Assembly (NCBI GenBank): GCA_961205875.1
Contig: OY540814.1
Span: 14,614,993 to 14,678,992 of the forward strand
Direction: 5' to 3'
From: Sialis fuliginosa
Lineage: Eukaryota; Arthropoda; Insecta; Megaloptera; Sialidae
DNA length: 64,000 nucleotides
Shown here: one piece after another, positions 47,585 through 59,439 of the stretch
Layout of the letters: each line of letters opens with the position of its first letter
Numbering within the stretch: the stretch's first letter is position 1
Translations under genes and position numbers: made by a program
The notes under the pieces: model-generated
Told to the model about the DNA's origin: nothing
Seen by the model: only the letters and a program-made list of their open reading frames with translations
Databases searched by the model: none

Positions 47585-47730
47585 ATATGCGCATGCGCTC
47601 TTATTATGGCGCTGGCCAAGTAACTTGCAGTGTGCGCATGTTCGTGTATGTTTCTTGCGTTTGTTTTGTTTAATTTAAGTTAATAATATAATTATTTAAC
47701 TAGTTTGTGTGTGGTTTGTGTTTTTATTTA
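47585..47730 (+). promoter_or_regulatory. Promoter-like region with NRF1-type site
   Basis: TGCGCATGCGC at 47588-47598 nearly matches the NRF1/Ewg consensus YGCGCAYGCGCR, about 140 bp upstream of the exon ATG. A half-site TGTGCGCATG follows at 47631 and a related CGCATGCGCA lies downstream at 48354-48363. ATTATGGCGCTGGCCAAG sits between. No TATA box, as is usual for NRF1-type promoters. Confidence 0.5.
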
Positions 47731-47943
47731 ATGGCATCCAAACGTTATAAAACATTTGTCCTTATATGGTGGGTTGACACTGCATATAAAGACATTTTAC
47801 CGACAACCATGATACCGAAAACTCGCCGAGAAGTTGGTTCTATAGTAACAATAATGTGGGAAGATAAGAAAACAGGTATAAAAACTAAATCAAAAGCCAA
47901 AATCATAGAATTTCATGGTAAGTCCTTGTTACAATATTTATAA
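47731..47943 (+). CDS. Putative first exon of a spliced gene, 62 codons
   Basis: From ATG at 47731 (ATTTAATGGCA) the frame runs MASKRYKTFVLIWWVDTAYK and reaches TCATG|GTAAGT, a strong splice donor with GT at 47918-47919. An exon 47731-47917 would encode 62 residues and end in phase 1. Read through, the frame stops at 47943. The peptide has an aromatic/hydrophobic start (FVLIWWVD), then a basic tail (TRREVGSIVTIMWEDKKTG, KTKSKAK). This layout (KYxLVxWxD ... GSIVxxxW ... KAKI) resembles the small N-terminal domain encoded by first exons of many insect BEN-domain and related proteins, as I recall them. No acceptor with a matching downstream exon was found within the segment or the window. It may be a working 5' exon with distant exons, or an orphan captured exon. 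Confidence 0.55.
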   Translation: MASKRYKTFVLIWWVDTAYKDILPTTMIPKTRREVGSIVTIMWEDKKTGIKTKSKAKIIEFHGKSLLQYL

Positions 47944-48420
47944 ATGCTTTTTATAATACCGATTGGTATTCCGAGGCGACATTTTGTAAGGTGGACATTT
48001 ATTGTTATTAATTTATAAGCATTAACATGCAATTATAGACAGTAATTCAGTCAAAAAAGTAACGAAAGAGCTGTTTTATTATTTATATATACATATAGCA
48101 TAATAATTGTTTGTAATTGTTTAGTAATTGTAATTGTTTGTTGAATTCAGATTTAACAATCTGTTGTAATTGTTGAATTGATATTCAATAAAATAATTAA
48201 AGTACAGGTAATAACATATACACGTATTGGATAAATGTATTGTAGGTAGTTTAGTATATTTTGAGGTATAGTCAAACTTGTAAGTATGTATAATTTATTT
48301 ATTATATGTAACGAATATTGGTTTGTATGAATTTCAAACGTTTAGATCGTTGACGCATGCGCACAACCTATTAAGAGATATAGTATGTACTCAATGTTAG
48401 TAAATGTACATGTTACCTCA

Positions 48421-48660
48421 AAAACCCATTTCAATCCTTCAGATCCTAAACAAACCCCAATTTGATCCTTCAAATCTTCAAACCCATTTAAATCCTTCAG
48501 ATCCTAAACAAACCCCAATTTGATCCTCCAAATCTTCAAACCCATTTCAATCCTTCAGATCCTAAACAAACACCAATTTGATCCTCCAAATCTTCAAACC
48601 CATTTCAATCCTTCAGATCCTAAACTAACCCCAATTTGATCCTTAAAATACCAGACCTAT
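48421..48660 (+). repeat. 58-bp minisatellite, about 4 copies
   Basis: The unit contains ACCCATTTCAATCCTTCAGA and CCCCAATTTGATCCTCCAAA. Unit starts lie at 48424, 48482, 48540 and 48598, exactly 58 bp apart, then decay near 48655. Near-identity between units shows recent expansion. 58 is not a multiple of three, so it is not coding. Confidence 0.93.
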
Positions 48661-48879
48661 TACGATCCTCCAAGTGCTGAATTAAGACCCATTGAAATCT
48701 TCAAGTGGTGTAAAACGGACAAAACTGACATATTTAGGATTAACTTGGGCTTTAGTTTTCAATGTATTTTATAGTTAATATTATTTATCAGTAACTCTGA
48801 TTTCATCCTTCAAATCCTCCTAAGGGAGGATTTCAAGTATTAAAAGTTGATTGAAAATTTCGACTCGGGTATTTAATAA

Positions 48880-49605
48880 ACTTTTTTTAGGTGTAAGTGA
48901 AATGAGCACGTGGGAAAGGATAGAGGGGGGGAGGATTTAGAAAAGTAAATAATTAAGAAGTAGGGGAGTGGCGGAAAGACGAGAGAATGTTCTCATTAGT
49001 ATTCTGATGCAATAAATAAAATATTAAATTGATTAACTAAATCGTTAAGGAAATACAATGATTTAAGTTTAACATGTATTCTTATGTAATACTGATGTTT
49101 TTTGACATTTTTTGGTAAAAAATATTGATAAAACGGTGTCAATTTTTTAATTTTTGAGGGCGTTTAGTATTTGATTACTTGAACATTTACGCAAAATTTC
49201 ATTTGTATTCACTAAACCGTTTCTGAGAAATTAATTATAATAATTAATTAATTATGTAGACTATATATTTATTATTTTGCAGCTATAAATAACGTAAATA
49301 ATATTTAAAATATATTTTTGTTAAGTTTACACATTTAACCAAAATAGTAGGGGAGAGAAATTAACTGTAAGTTGTGTCATTTATACATCTATTACAAAAT
49401 TTGTAACGCAGATATTTGTAAATTTTAAAATTTAGCTACTTTTGTTTTCGATTGTACTGTCAGTACATCCTTAACTCTTACCCTTCCCTCTCACTCCCCT
49501 GATTAATCCGTTAATGAACGTTAGTTAGTATAAGACAGTTTGTATACTATCATATACGATATATAATAATATAACTATTATACGTGTATACATATGCTTA
49601 TATAA
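48880..49605. other. AT-rich DNA; CACGTGGGAA site
   Basis: CACGTGGGAA at 48907-48916 combines an E-box with a Su(H)-type CGTGGGAA. Purine-rich GGATAGAGGGGGGGAGG follows. No gene. Confidence 0.35.
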
Positions 49606-49609
49606 TGCA

Positions 49610-49885
49610 AGTTGTTTTGGTCATCACAGAACGTTGTATTTGTAACGACGACTTAACGCATTCACATAAACGGGTTTCATCAGCCGTAAACTTATCACGA
49701 GATAGTGCTTAATCGACACGGATGATGGCGCCACATGTAATCTGGCGCGATATTTAAATATCTGCATTAGTGTGCAATCTCGCATGTGTTTTAGTTTTAA
49801 TTACGTCCATTTTGTTAGCGCTATACTTGTGCAGCATTTTACGTAATCTGATGAAGGGACGTGATGCCACGAATGTGGTAAATAG
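49610..49885. promoter_or_regulatory. Higher-G+C island, enhancer candidate
   Basis: TTAACGCATTCACATAAACG, CGGATGATGGCGCCACATG and GGCGCGATATTTAAATATC, then GTTTTAATTACGTCC (homeodomain-like). One of the most complex non-repeat stretches of the window. No ORF. Confidence 0.4.
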
Positions 49886-49979
49886 AATAAGGATGTTTTG
49901 TAGATCTGTTAAAGATTGTTTTTAGTAGTGATCTGAAATATTTAAGTTAAAAAAGTAATTATTACTTTGATTTTATATA

Positions 49980-50223
49980 CAGGATTTTATACAAAATACA
50001 ATTTTTCAATCTGGTGCCTCATAATAAAGATATCGGTGGGTTTCTTTTATTTTTTTGGAATTCGTAACAAAAAACATATAGAACTGTCATAAAAATACAA
50101 AAACAGAAAAAAATTATTGTTTTTAAAATCGATCCATAATATAGATTAATTAAAATTGTTCGTCTTGACCGCTTCTTCCAACCGTTGAACGTTGTATAAC
50201 TACAATGTTTTTGAACCAACCTG
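49980..50223. mobile_element. Possible mariner-like MITE
   Basis: TATACAGGATTTTATAC on the left and the complement of TATACAGGTTGGTTCAAAAA on the right, with TA on both sides. The TIRs are poorly matched beyond the first few bases, so this is tentative. Confidence 0.35.
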
Positions 50224-50225
50224 TA

Positions 50226-52790
50226 TATTTAAGAGAAAAAAGGATATAGATAGCTAAATTTTAGTAATATCAATAAACTGTATGTAATTTTAAAATTAGT
50301 ATTGGTATATTGTAATGCACCTTTTTTTTTTTAATTATTTTATTTTTGATTTATTTTAATCAAATACCGAAACAAAGGGAATCCAAATACTTTTATTTAA
50401 AAACCATGTCAATATTATTACTTATTATTTTTATGAAATTAACTCCATGTCATTACTGTCAAAGCCAATTACATTTTATTTTGTTTCCCTTTGAAACATT
50501 CATTTTGTTGATTTTTACCTGAAGACATGTTTTTGAACTAAAAATACGCTGTGATCTTGATGTGACTCTTGGCTTCGGGGTAAAAAAAATATATTAAGCT
50601 CAATAGCGATGATATCCAAATTTTGTCAATTTAAATCTGTACAATAAAAATATTTTTGATATTTTGAGTCTATATCGGTTTATAGGCAATAAAGTCCATT
50701 TTGAAAGCTTTTGTTTGTTTGTTCCGATTTGATACTTACAAAAACTACTAAAGCAATTTTGATGGGACTTTGATTACTAAATAGGCCCTCTGATTATTTT
50801 AGTATATAATAATTGAATTAAGATAAGTACGTACTAAGTAAAATTTTCAATTATTATTATATATTTATAATATTTAAAAATAGTTGACACGTATTAGGAA
50901 AAATATAATTTTCTTAACAAAATGGAAAGTATTTTAGGAATTTTCGGTTAATAATACATACTGATATATTAACCTTTTATAGGACGTTCATCATAATTAT
51001 ATAAAAAAAACTTTGTATGATTCAAACATTATAAACGTCCTTTTTGCAAAATAAATATTATCTTCAAAACGATCGTTTATTCTAACTGACAGAAGCAAGG
51101 TTTACAAAATAAAATTAATTTATTTTTTGCAATTCTAATTGAAATGTGTGTCATTATATTTGAAATGTTAATTAAAAAGTTTACTGTTATGTGTATTTCT
51201 AATTGTTTTCAATATTTTATTTTATAATTAATTTAAATTAGTTATTTCTGAAACCAATAAAAAACCAGCAATTAATTAATTCTTTTGAACGGTAGATATT
51301 TATCACTATAAATTACATTTTCGAATAAAATAATGATTTATGGATTTTATTATTAATTAAATAATTATTAAGTATAGCTTTCTCGCCGTAAATAAAATAA
51401 TAGAAAACATATATGAGGTCATTTTTTAAAGCAGAAAAATTGTACTGATTTCAAAAATTTACTCAGGTCTGTCTGTCTGTCCACTGTATATCTTAAAAGC
51501 TATTTGAACTGATTGAGTTGAAAATTTGAATATACATATGTATATGTAAAACTGTTTGTCTATTCCGGAAATGAATAATCTCGAAAAATCAATATTTGCT
51601 GAAATTAAAAAAACTATGTCACAAAAAAATATATTTTTTTAAAAGCATAAATGATTTTTATGTCAAGTTCAAATTAAAACACATCTCCCAAGTAAATGTA
51701 CAGTGCTTCCTTGTGCTTAATTTACCAAAGGTAGTTAATTACAATTTTAAAATCAAAAAAATATTAGAAATTTTTTTTACGTATATTTTTAATTTTTTGA
51801 CAATTCCAATCTAAATCTAAATTTTCTGGTATAAAACGTAAAGAAAGTAAATAGCAATTTAAAAAAAATAAATGACGATTTTTAAAAGCAAATTGAGATA
51901 AATTAGTAATTTCCTTGGATTTTGACGGCTGACTACGTCACTAGCTGTCAACCAATAGTGTGAAACTACCCTATGAGACAACCGGTGTATTTTAATAACT
52001 TTGGTGGTGACCAATATTATAGGAAATTGAATGCTCTACAAAAAAGATGTAGGGTAAAAATATGCGGTATTTTTAATCTTATAAACACTGTAAGCTTAAC
52101 ATACCTATCCCAATTAAAAATAAACATTGCTCAACCTAATATAAAGGTTTCTATGTTAACAAATAATCAAATAAAATTCAAAAATAAATATTCGACTCTG
52201 TAATACGAATACCTACATGAATTACAAACAAAATCTCTATAATCTCTGGACAATAGGAGCAAAAACGAATTGATATTGAAAACATGGATTATGTGAAATT
52301 ATTATATAACCAATTTTACAAATATGTTCGGGCGCGAATTACATCGGGAAACGAATGGTACTTTTTATGTTGATAACACATGATTAAATGTTAATCTCTG
52401 TGTTTATTTATTTAGTTTCAAATGAATGTAGGTATGTAAAAATAACAGTGAAGGTTCAAGATATAATCGGTAAAAATAATTATGACACTATTAAATAGTA
52501 TTTTTTATCTAAACTTATACTTTAATATAAAAAAATGTCAAAAAAAGTTCAAAACCGAGATTTTGACCTTTCTTTAATGCGTTTTATTTGTTTTTACCGT
52601 GATGTCTGCCCCAATGTAGACACTGTAACCCAAAAATGACAAAACAATTTTAATCTTCGGATCTTTTTTAAAGTTAAATGTTCAAAATATTATAAACAGA
52701 ATTCAATAACTATTTTTTGAACAACGCTAGTAGAGGTTGTATATTTTTATTCATGATGAACAACCAACCAAAAGTCAAGAAGTAACTTCT
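50226..52790. other. AT-rich desert with one TE cassette
   Basis: 51468-51540 holds TCTGTCTGTCTGTCCACTG and GAACTGATTGAGTTGAAAAT, matching 39740-39812. 50705-50810 holds a GTTTGTTTGTTCCGATTTG cassette. No gene is supported. Confidence 0.45.
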
Positions 52791-53429
52791 AATAAGGAGT
52801 CATCCATAAACAAAGTTACGCCAAGTGACATGTAATGTGGCGTCACATATACCCTTTCCCTTCTATCCTTGACATCCGTTTGTAGTTAATAGACAACCTC
52901 TAAGCATCAAATTACTAATCAATTTTAATGTTCAAATGTTTCTATTTCCAGTGAGATTTTTTTGTACACAATTTTTCCTGGACAGAGAGAGTATAAAACC
53001 GTTTTTAAAACCATAATCCTTCTGTTGATCTAAATACATTTTTATTTCTATACTCAGCGCAATAAATCATCGAAAATAAACATATTTTGAAACACTGCAT
53101 TGCAGAAACCCGTGACACTTGGGACATAACTATTTTCTCCGAAAAAATATACTAGGCGTTGTTTATCGCTCGGCCCAATGAAACGAAAATTCAACAAAAT
53201 AAGAAACAACCATCCATAAATCACCCATGTATCTAAAATAGTAACATGAAATATACTTCTTTGTTCATTGTCACAGCTACAAAACAACATACATATTTCC
53301 ATAAGAAAATAAATACTGCGATATATATTATGTGAAGTTAGTAAAATTTTATTGTGGCTCAGTAATACCAACACAACAACAAAAACACATGAATATATTC
53401 ATGAAAGTGGCAGTAGTAATATTAGCATG

Positions 53430-53575
53430 CATATAGGTTCGCGCTTGTTGTTCGCAGCCTAGTCACCAGGCGGCGCTGGTGTACGACACCGCCATCTTGT
53501 TAACAATGCATCTTCATTCATCTTGCGAGAAGAGGGCTCGCCTACTCTTGTGTTGCCAGACTAAATTGGATGTCT
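53430..53575. promoter_or_regulatory. Higher-G+C island with YY1/Pho-type core
   Basis: AGTCACCAGGCGGCGCTGGT then GACACCGCCATCTTG (complement of CAAGATGGCG, a YY1/Pho core often found at transcription starts). A G+C-rich 110 bp in AT-rich surroundings. No long frame follows. Confidence 0.35.
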
Positions 53576-54115
53576 TAATTATACGCACAAATTTAAATGT
53601 CATTTTGTACTAAAAAAATGAGAGCGGTGGCACCTACAAAGGTTATTTTACATGATGTCCTTCTGTCATAACTTAAGTACATTTTTCTACAGTTTGTTCT
53701 TTGGTTCGTTTATAATTTTAAATGAAAAAGAGACATTTATTGTTTAAAATGTTAGAATGTTAAATGTGGAGTTATTTTGTATGAGATTTTCGATAATTAG
53801 ATATTGTTTATTTGTTTATATTTGCAAAAAAACGAATTAAAGATACATAAAACAGCAAAAGTTATAATTAGTAATGACTAATGATTAAATTGTTAATTAC
53901 AGTTATGGTTATGGCTTTTCATCGAGATGATACTTTTCTCAGTTTCGAGATTGAGATCGAGATAAAACCAACTATATTTAATTCTTGTCGAGAGTTCCAG
54001 TTTTAAGAGATTATTATAAATAAATATCATATTTCAATATGATTCTAGGTAAGTATAAAACGAGTTGTGATAGCTTATATTTTCACAAGACGAAACATCA
54101 GTTGAAAAAATTGAG

Positions 54116-54170
54116 ACCGAGACGAGACTGACGTGATGAGATTTATTATAATCTAGTCTCGTCTCGTATG
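54116..54170. repeat. GAGACGAGACT hairpin
   Basis: GAGACGAGACT near 54119 and AGTCTCGTCTC near 54157 form a perfect 11-bp stem with a loop of about 27 bp. Related GAGATTGAGATCGAGAT words occur at 53948. Probably a TE remnant. Confidence 0.55.
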
Positions 54171-54744
54171 AAGATCTAGTTATGGTTTTGAAGACGACAG
54201 TTTAACTAATCGTCATAGTTTTGGAAACTTATGATTTTATTTATTGCAACCACTATAATCTTTCTATTAGAATCGATTGAATAAAAAAAATATCCTATAT
54301 AAAGAAGAAACAACAGAAAAAACAGCTTACGTTCAAAATCTATGAATTATAAATCGACCACTACGGAAGTCTTATAGTTTAAACAATCGTTTATTATTTA
54401 TTATTATTAAATGCATTTGATATAATAAAATAAAGACAAAACAAAAAATATAATATTAAGTGTAACGCATTATAGCATCTAACCATCTTTTGTAATACGG
54501 TATTAACTGAAAACGGGATAATCCTGATAAACCTAGACATTTGTAACCCCATTAATACAGTCACGAAGTAAGTCTGACTTATGTTTCTTTTTAAAAATCA
54601 AGTAAGATACTTCTATTGTTTTCTGTAAATATAAATCATTTGTTGTAAATATAATGGAACTAACTAAATTGTTAAAAACTCATATTGTGATATCTGTATC
54701 CATAAAGAGAGAAGTCCCGAGTGTCTCACTCATCAACGCACAGC

Positions 54745-54859
54745 CAGAGCCGTAACTAGAGGCTCTGGGATAGCAAGTAACCTAGGGGCCCTCATTATAT
54801 GCAAAACATTAAAATTTAAGATCTTTTTTTCGGCTGCGCTAGTGGTAGTTACGGCCCTA
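54745..54859. mobile_element. Short hAT-like MITE
   Basis: CAGAGCCGTAACTA on the left and the complement of TAGGGCCGTAACTA on the right. Flanks CGCACAGC and CGCACTAC agree at six of eight positions, as expected for an aged 8-bp hAT duplication. 115 bp. Confidence 0.55.
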
Positions 54860-55842
54860 CGCACTACCCAATGCCCTGGACTTGGAAATAGTAAAAATCG
54901 ACGTCTTCTTTTTATAACATGCACTCATTTATTAAAATGTTATTTTATGTGTTTGCGAAAACAGTTTAATCTCCCTCGTTCAGCATCAACACTTCCGAAG
55001 TGTTACATTTTCGAATATGACGAATCAGAGTTTTCAATGCCCAGCAAAACTGTGTCGCGGTGCGCCTAAAAAAGTATAATTTAAAAAATAATCAAATTGG
55101 TGCATTTTTACAAAGTAATCGTGAACGAAAGATAAATGGACAGCCAGACACATGTACAACCACCACGTTTTGAAGTTAGTGTAATTAGAATCTGACCTTT
55201 TCTCGGACATGATAACAGAAAAAAAATTGATGACTACTTTTTCCGCTTTAAATCCGACACTGTCGAATTAAACTACATCCAAATGCAAGATAATTGTTTA
55301 CGTGTACATTGAATAGGAGAACATATTAATAAAATAATTACATAACCTTTAAGCATTTATGTTTCGAATAACGTGATACCTTACAATTCTAAAGATAGTA
55401 GAGCAAATTGGATTTCCTGTAGGTATACGTTCCTTTATCTCTAATTGCATGCCTTTTCACTAAACAAACTCAATTTGTTAATGTAAAATCGTACTTTTAA
55501 CTGCAAGTGCTTCAATTTACATGAATTATCAATATCATATTCCCGTCTTTATTATCCGCACCCCTTTGTGTATTTATTTCCAAACAATAACAGTGTTTGG
55601 AAGTTTCCATTATCTGAAGATTGTATTTATATTTCACAAACAATCGTCTTATAATTTTGTTAAAGTTTTCATCAGTAAAATATTGATTTCTATTCATTTG
55701 ATTTTTGATTCTGTTTGATCTTAATTTTTATAAGGTATTTTTCCTTCTAAAAACTTCCGCAATTCTTACTGTAATCTATACAATATGGATGTAGTTTCTT
55801 TGACTTATGAATTCTTCTACTTCTAGACTTGTCTGTCTAAAG

Positions 55843-56250
55843 TCTAGTAGCCTACCTGTGGTTTTGCCTGTGTTGGATTAGTTTTTATGAACATTTATAT
55901 AAGTTATAAAATCTAATGCATCAATAAAGCATAGTTGGGGTTGTACCTTGATGAGCCAATAAGTGAATTAGGACAAACTTTTTGAAACAACTTTTCACCC
56001 CTATTAAGGTTGAATTTTTTTAAATAACGCGGCAAATTTATATTTTTAATTTTAATAGAAGAGTATTTTACTCGAAATTCACTTTTATAATATACGTAGT
56101 TTTTGCAGAAAAACGTATTAGTATTAAAACAGTTTGACATCCTTTAGGGATTGAATTTCGAAAAATCACTTTTTAGTGGGTGCTTACGTCATAAAAGAAA
56201 GTTGCCCCTAAAATTTCACATCTGTTAATGCTGGGCGTAGTCACTCAGAA
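55843..56250 (+). repeat. Family D element, diverged copy
   Basis: Head AGTCTAGTAGCCTACCTGTG then TTTTGCCTGTGTTGG and TATGAACATTTATATAAG parallels 10212 and 23946. Downstream CTTTAGGGATTGAATTTCG and TTTTTAGTGGGTGCTTACGT are words I know from lepidopteran repeats. No ORF. Confidence 0.55.
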
Positions 56251-57169
56251 CATCTGTCTATAATATTACATGTAAAGCATATAAGTATATGACTTTAGTT
56301 TACATATTATTATAATCAGACTTTATAGTCCCATAGTACTATATTATTATTCTTTGAAATACATTTTGGCACTAAAACCCAACTGTATTATCCTGATTTA
56401 ATATACAATTCTTGGGATAACAAAGCATAGAAGAAAAAGATATACATCTTGATGCATGAAAAATGCATAAAATTTGTACTTCAATTCGAAGAGATTTGGC
56501 AACAAACGAGCTGCAGTTAGATGTGATATATTTTACAATACAATTCCATCTACACTGATACACTTTTACTTATATTTGTCTCAATGTGCAAGCTTTCACT
56601 GGAATGCATATAAATTTACAGTGGCGCCACGGTAAAATTATAATTTTTCCTTCTATGAAAATTATTATTTTGCTTTTATCTGATTATTTGTAAAAGCAGA
56701 AAAAAATTGTCTCCAATTTCAAAATTTTCACTTGATTTTTCCATTTCAGGTCAAGATAAACACTTTTAATTTCATGTCTGCTGAACTGATATTAATGAAA
56801 CTTGGTTTGTTGGTTGAGTTTGGTTAGTAGATGGTCCCATCTTAAAAACAGCAAAATCGTGTGGAGGGGTAATGGTTAGGATACTGTTTTTTTTTTTCAA
56901 ATAACTTCTTTGTTTTATAGTTCCAGAGTACTATGTCCCCAAACAAGAAAAGTTTTTTACTTTCAAGAAAACAAACAACCCCTAAAATCAATTATACATG
57001 AAATATTCAAAATTATTTTTAAATAATTTTTTGCCCTTTCTATTTTCCTGAAATTATATACATCGTTCAGGATGATAAATACTATGATTTAAATTAAATG
57101 GATTGTTATTACGGCAGACAAATTACGGAAACCACCTTAAATACTTATAATAAGGCAAATTACACGTAG

Positions 57170-57405
57170 TTTGTTGCAAGCGCCCTAAAAACATAAAGCA
57201 AATTAAGTGTTCTAGCGGTATTAAGTAAATGATAAGGAGCAGGACGCCAGCGCCGGCTATAAACAGTGGTGGTGGGACGAATTACGCACAAAATGGCCGG
57301 ATAAATGGCAATTTTATACGGAAAAGAGACAATTGAAATCCATAGCCCTCTAATCCTATTCTTTAAAACGCCATCGCGTCTGTCTGTTTTAAATGAATTA
57401 CCTTT
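57170..57405. promoter_or_regulatory. Strongest G+C-rich island, enhancer candidate
   Basis: 57241-57300 has 35 of 60 bases G or C against roughly 28 percent around it. Words include GACGCCAGCGCCGGCTATAA, GGGACGAATTACGCAC and ATGGCAATTTTATACGG (homeodomain/Abd-B-type). No ORF and no repeat partner, so a conserved regulatory element is likely. Confidence 0.45.
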
Positions 57406-58155
57406 TCTCGAACATATTTTATATAAGAAGTACCATATTCTAACTCTCGATTATCTATTTTTATTTTGTTTCAATATAAATTAATTATTCATATTTATGG
57501 TACAATGTATAGAGTTTATGTACTGATTTCGAACATAAAATTATTTTAGTTATCAAAACTAGTATGAGTTTGTAAACGCAAATTTGAAAATACTGAACCG
57601 ATTTTAATTAAATTTTCAACAACGTGTTCTTTAAAATCTCTTGAGTAACATAGGCTATGTATCATTATATTATCATGTTAGAGTAACCAGTAATGAAAAA
57701 TGTTACACAAGCCTATATGAAAAGAATGTATGAAAGAATTAACAAAAAAATGTATTATTTGGTAAGATTAGGATATCCATCAGGGTAACGCCGAAAGCAA
57801 CAGTTAGTTAGTTATAATTTTATAAAATTTGGTACGTAGTAACACCATTTTATTTTTTAACTTCGATTTGATGTATGTACAATAATGTACATATATTAAA
57901 AAAAGTTAATTTGTAAATAAAATTTTTTTTCGCAGTATCAAAATTCATAGTATTTGTATAGGTATATTTTTTATGATAATTTTTTTTATTGATAAGTAAT
58001 TTTAATTTTATTGATAATTAGCTTCTAATTGGTTTTTATTAAAGCTTACCTTTTTAAGGACAGAGAAATAACTCAATGAAATCTACATACCTGAAACAAA
58101 AGGAAACAGTTTCTTAGCTCATTGTTGATTATAAATGAACATAATATTATAAAAT
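57406..58155. other. AT-rich DNA with a TE tail
   Basis: 57585-57680 has TACTGAACCGATTTTAATT and GTAACATAGGCTATGTATC, a typical insect TE 3' cassette. Nothing else. Confidence 0.45.
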
Positions 58156-58158
58156 ATA

Positions 58159-58446
58159 CAGGAAGGTTAATTTAAATTGAGACAGATAAATAACTCGAAA
58201 ATTAATCTTCAGAAAAAACGGTTTGAGTAAAAATTAGTTTCTATCGAGAGGCAAACATATGAGTATTATTAATTTTAAATGTGAATATATTAGCCAACTT
58301 TGTTTTTTCAACAACCATAGAAGTATTTTTCAAGTAACAGCATATAACGTTATATTTCGTTTTTGATGTAACAAAAATTGTTAGTTTTGGTGTAAAAAAT
58401 ACATTTCTGAAATATTTACTTGTCTAAGATTTAATGAACCATCCTG
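58159..58446. mobile_element. Mariner-like MITE
   Basis: Left end CAGGAAGGTTAATTTAAATT, right end (complement) CAGGATGGTTCATTAAATCT, with TA on each side (58157-58158, 58447-58448). TIR similarity about 30-45 bp. 288 bp, no ORF. Confidence 0.65.
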
Positions 58447-59040
58447 TATATCAATCACTTGTGGGTCAAAACGGTTATAAATACATAATAAAAAGATTTA
58501 AGGTTTGCATAAAAAAATAATCACATTTATTTAAAAATCACTTTAAAAAATGACGGTTCAAATTATCATCAATTTGACAATAACAAATTTTCCTATAGAT
58601 GATATTTATTTGTAAATAAATATCTAAATCAGAAAAAGTATTTTTCCAAGAACTAACTAACAAGGTGATTATATAAATACTACATAGAGATAATAATTTA
58701 ATGAAAAGCCGTTAGAACAAGGACTAATTAGTGTACAAAGAGGTACCCGATGAGACATAAAATTAAGAATAGAATCATGTTAACAAAACGAAGTAAGCTG
58801 AGACTTTCCAGACACAATTAGTGTATTAACATTGGCTGATTAGAGACTAAAACACGTTTGTAGACGAATTAGCTTTAATGTAAACGTATGATAATATATT
58901 TTAAATAATATATAGCAGTGTCTGGTGACGAAACAAATTGTATTAATTGTATAAATAACCAAATTCTGTAATTGTTGATTACATTAAGATTTTAATTAAA
59001 TTTTATAATTAAGAAAAATTGATTTACTTTTTTATACATA

Positions 59041-59437
59041 CAGGATATCCAAGATAAGCGTGAAATGCATGGGGGTTTCTTAAACGGTAAGAGATACAAA
59101 TTCGGTTAAATGAGATGAATTATTTGAAAGGAAGGGGTGAGTATTACTAAATCAAAAAATATTAATAATTTTATGTGGTTTAGGCGGTACACTCAAAAAT
59201 CTGAAAATTCGGAATTTCTTTAAATGACTATAACTTTTTTGTCGAAGTAGATATAGATAGGTACTTTTTGTTTACGGTTTCTTAAAGCATTTTTTGTTGT
59301 TTTGCAGAATTTAAATATTTTTTTGATGTAGTAATACTCACCCATTCCTCACAAATAATTCGACTCATTTAACTGAATCTGTATCTCTTAACATTTAGAA
59401 AATCCCCATGCATTTCACGCTTATCTTGGACATCCTG
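59041..59437. mobile_element. Mariner-like MITE with about 130-bp TIRs
   Basis: Left CAGGATATCCAAGATAAGCG and right (complement) CAGGATGTCCAAGATAAGCG, continuing through GAAATGCATGGGG, AAGAGATACA(A/G)ATTC and GGGTGAGTATTACTA. TA flanks at 59039-59040 and 59438-59439. Clear long TIRs around a short AT-rich centre, 397 bp. Type of Tc1/mariner MITE. No transposase. Confidence 0.9.
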
Positions 59438-59439
59438 TA

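Larger units (their letters stand above)
47228..48875 (+). mobile_element. TIR-bounded segment carrying a gene start
   Basis: Terminal inverted repeats of about 47 bp: TACCCGAGTCGAAATTTTCA on the left at 47232 and its complement ending at 48871, about 4 mismatches. TA is present at both ends, but a unique target duplication cannot be fixed. Subterminal regions are repeat-rich (136-bp direct repeat on the left, 58-bp minisatellite on the right). Between them lie a promoter-like stretch, one coding exon with a splice donor, and intron-like AT-rich DNA. No transposase is seen. It may be a non-autonomous DNA element that captured, or contributed, the first exon of a gene. Confidence 0.7.

Noticed and set aside
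53054..53374. 106-codon minus-strand frame, hydrophobic and aromatic-rich
   Set aside because: No recognisable domain. Base composition and Phe/Ile/Tyr bias match AT-rich background. Length is near the chance maximum for a 64-kb AT-rich window, and no splice context was convincing.
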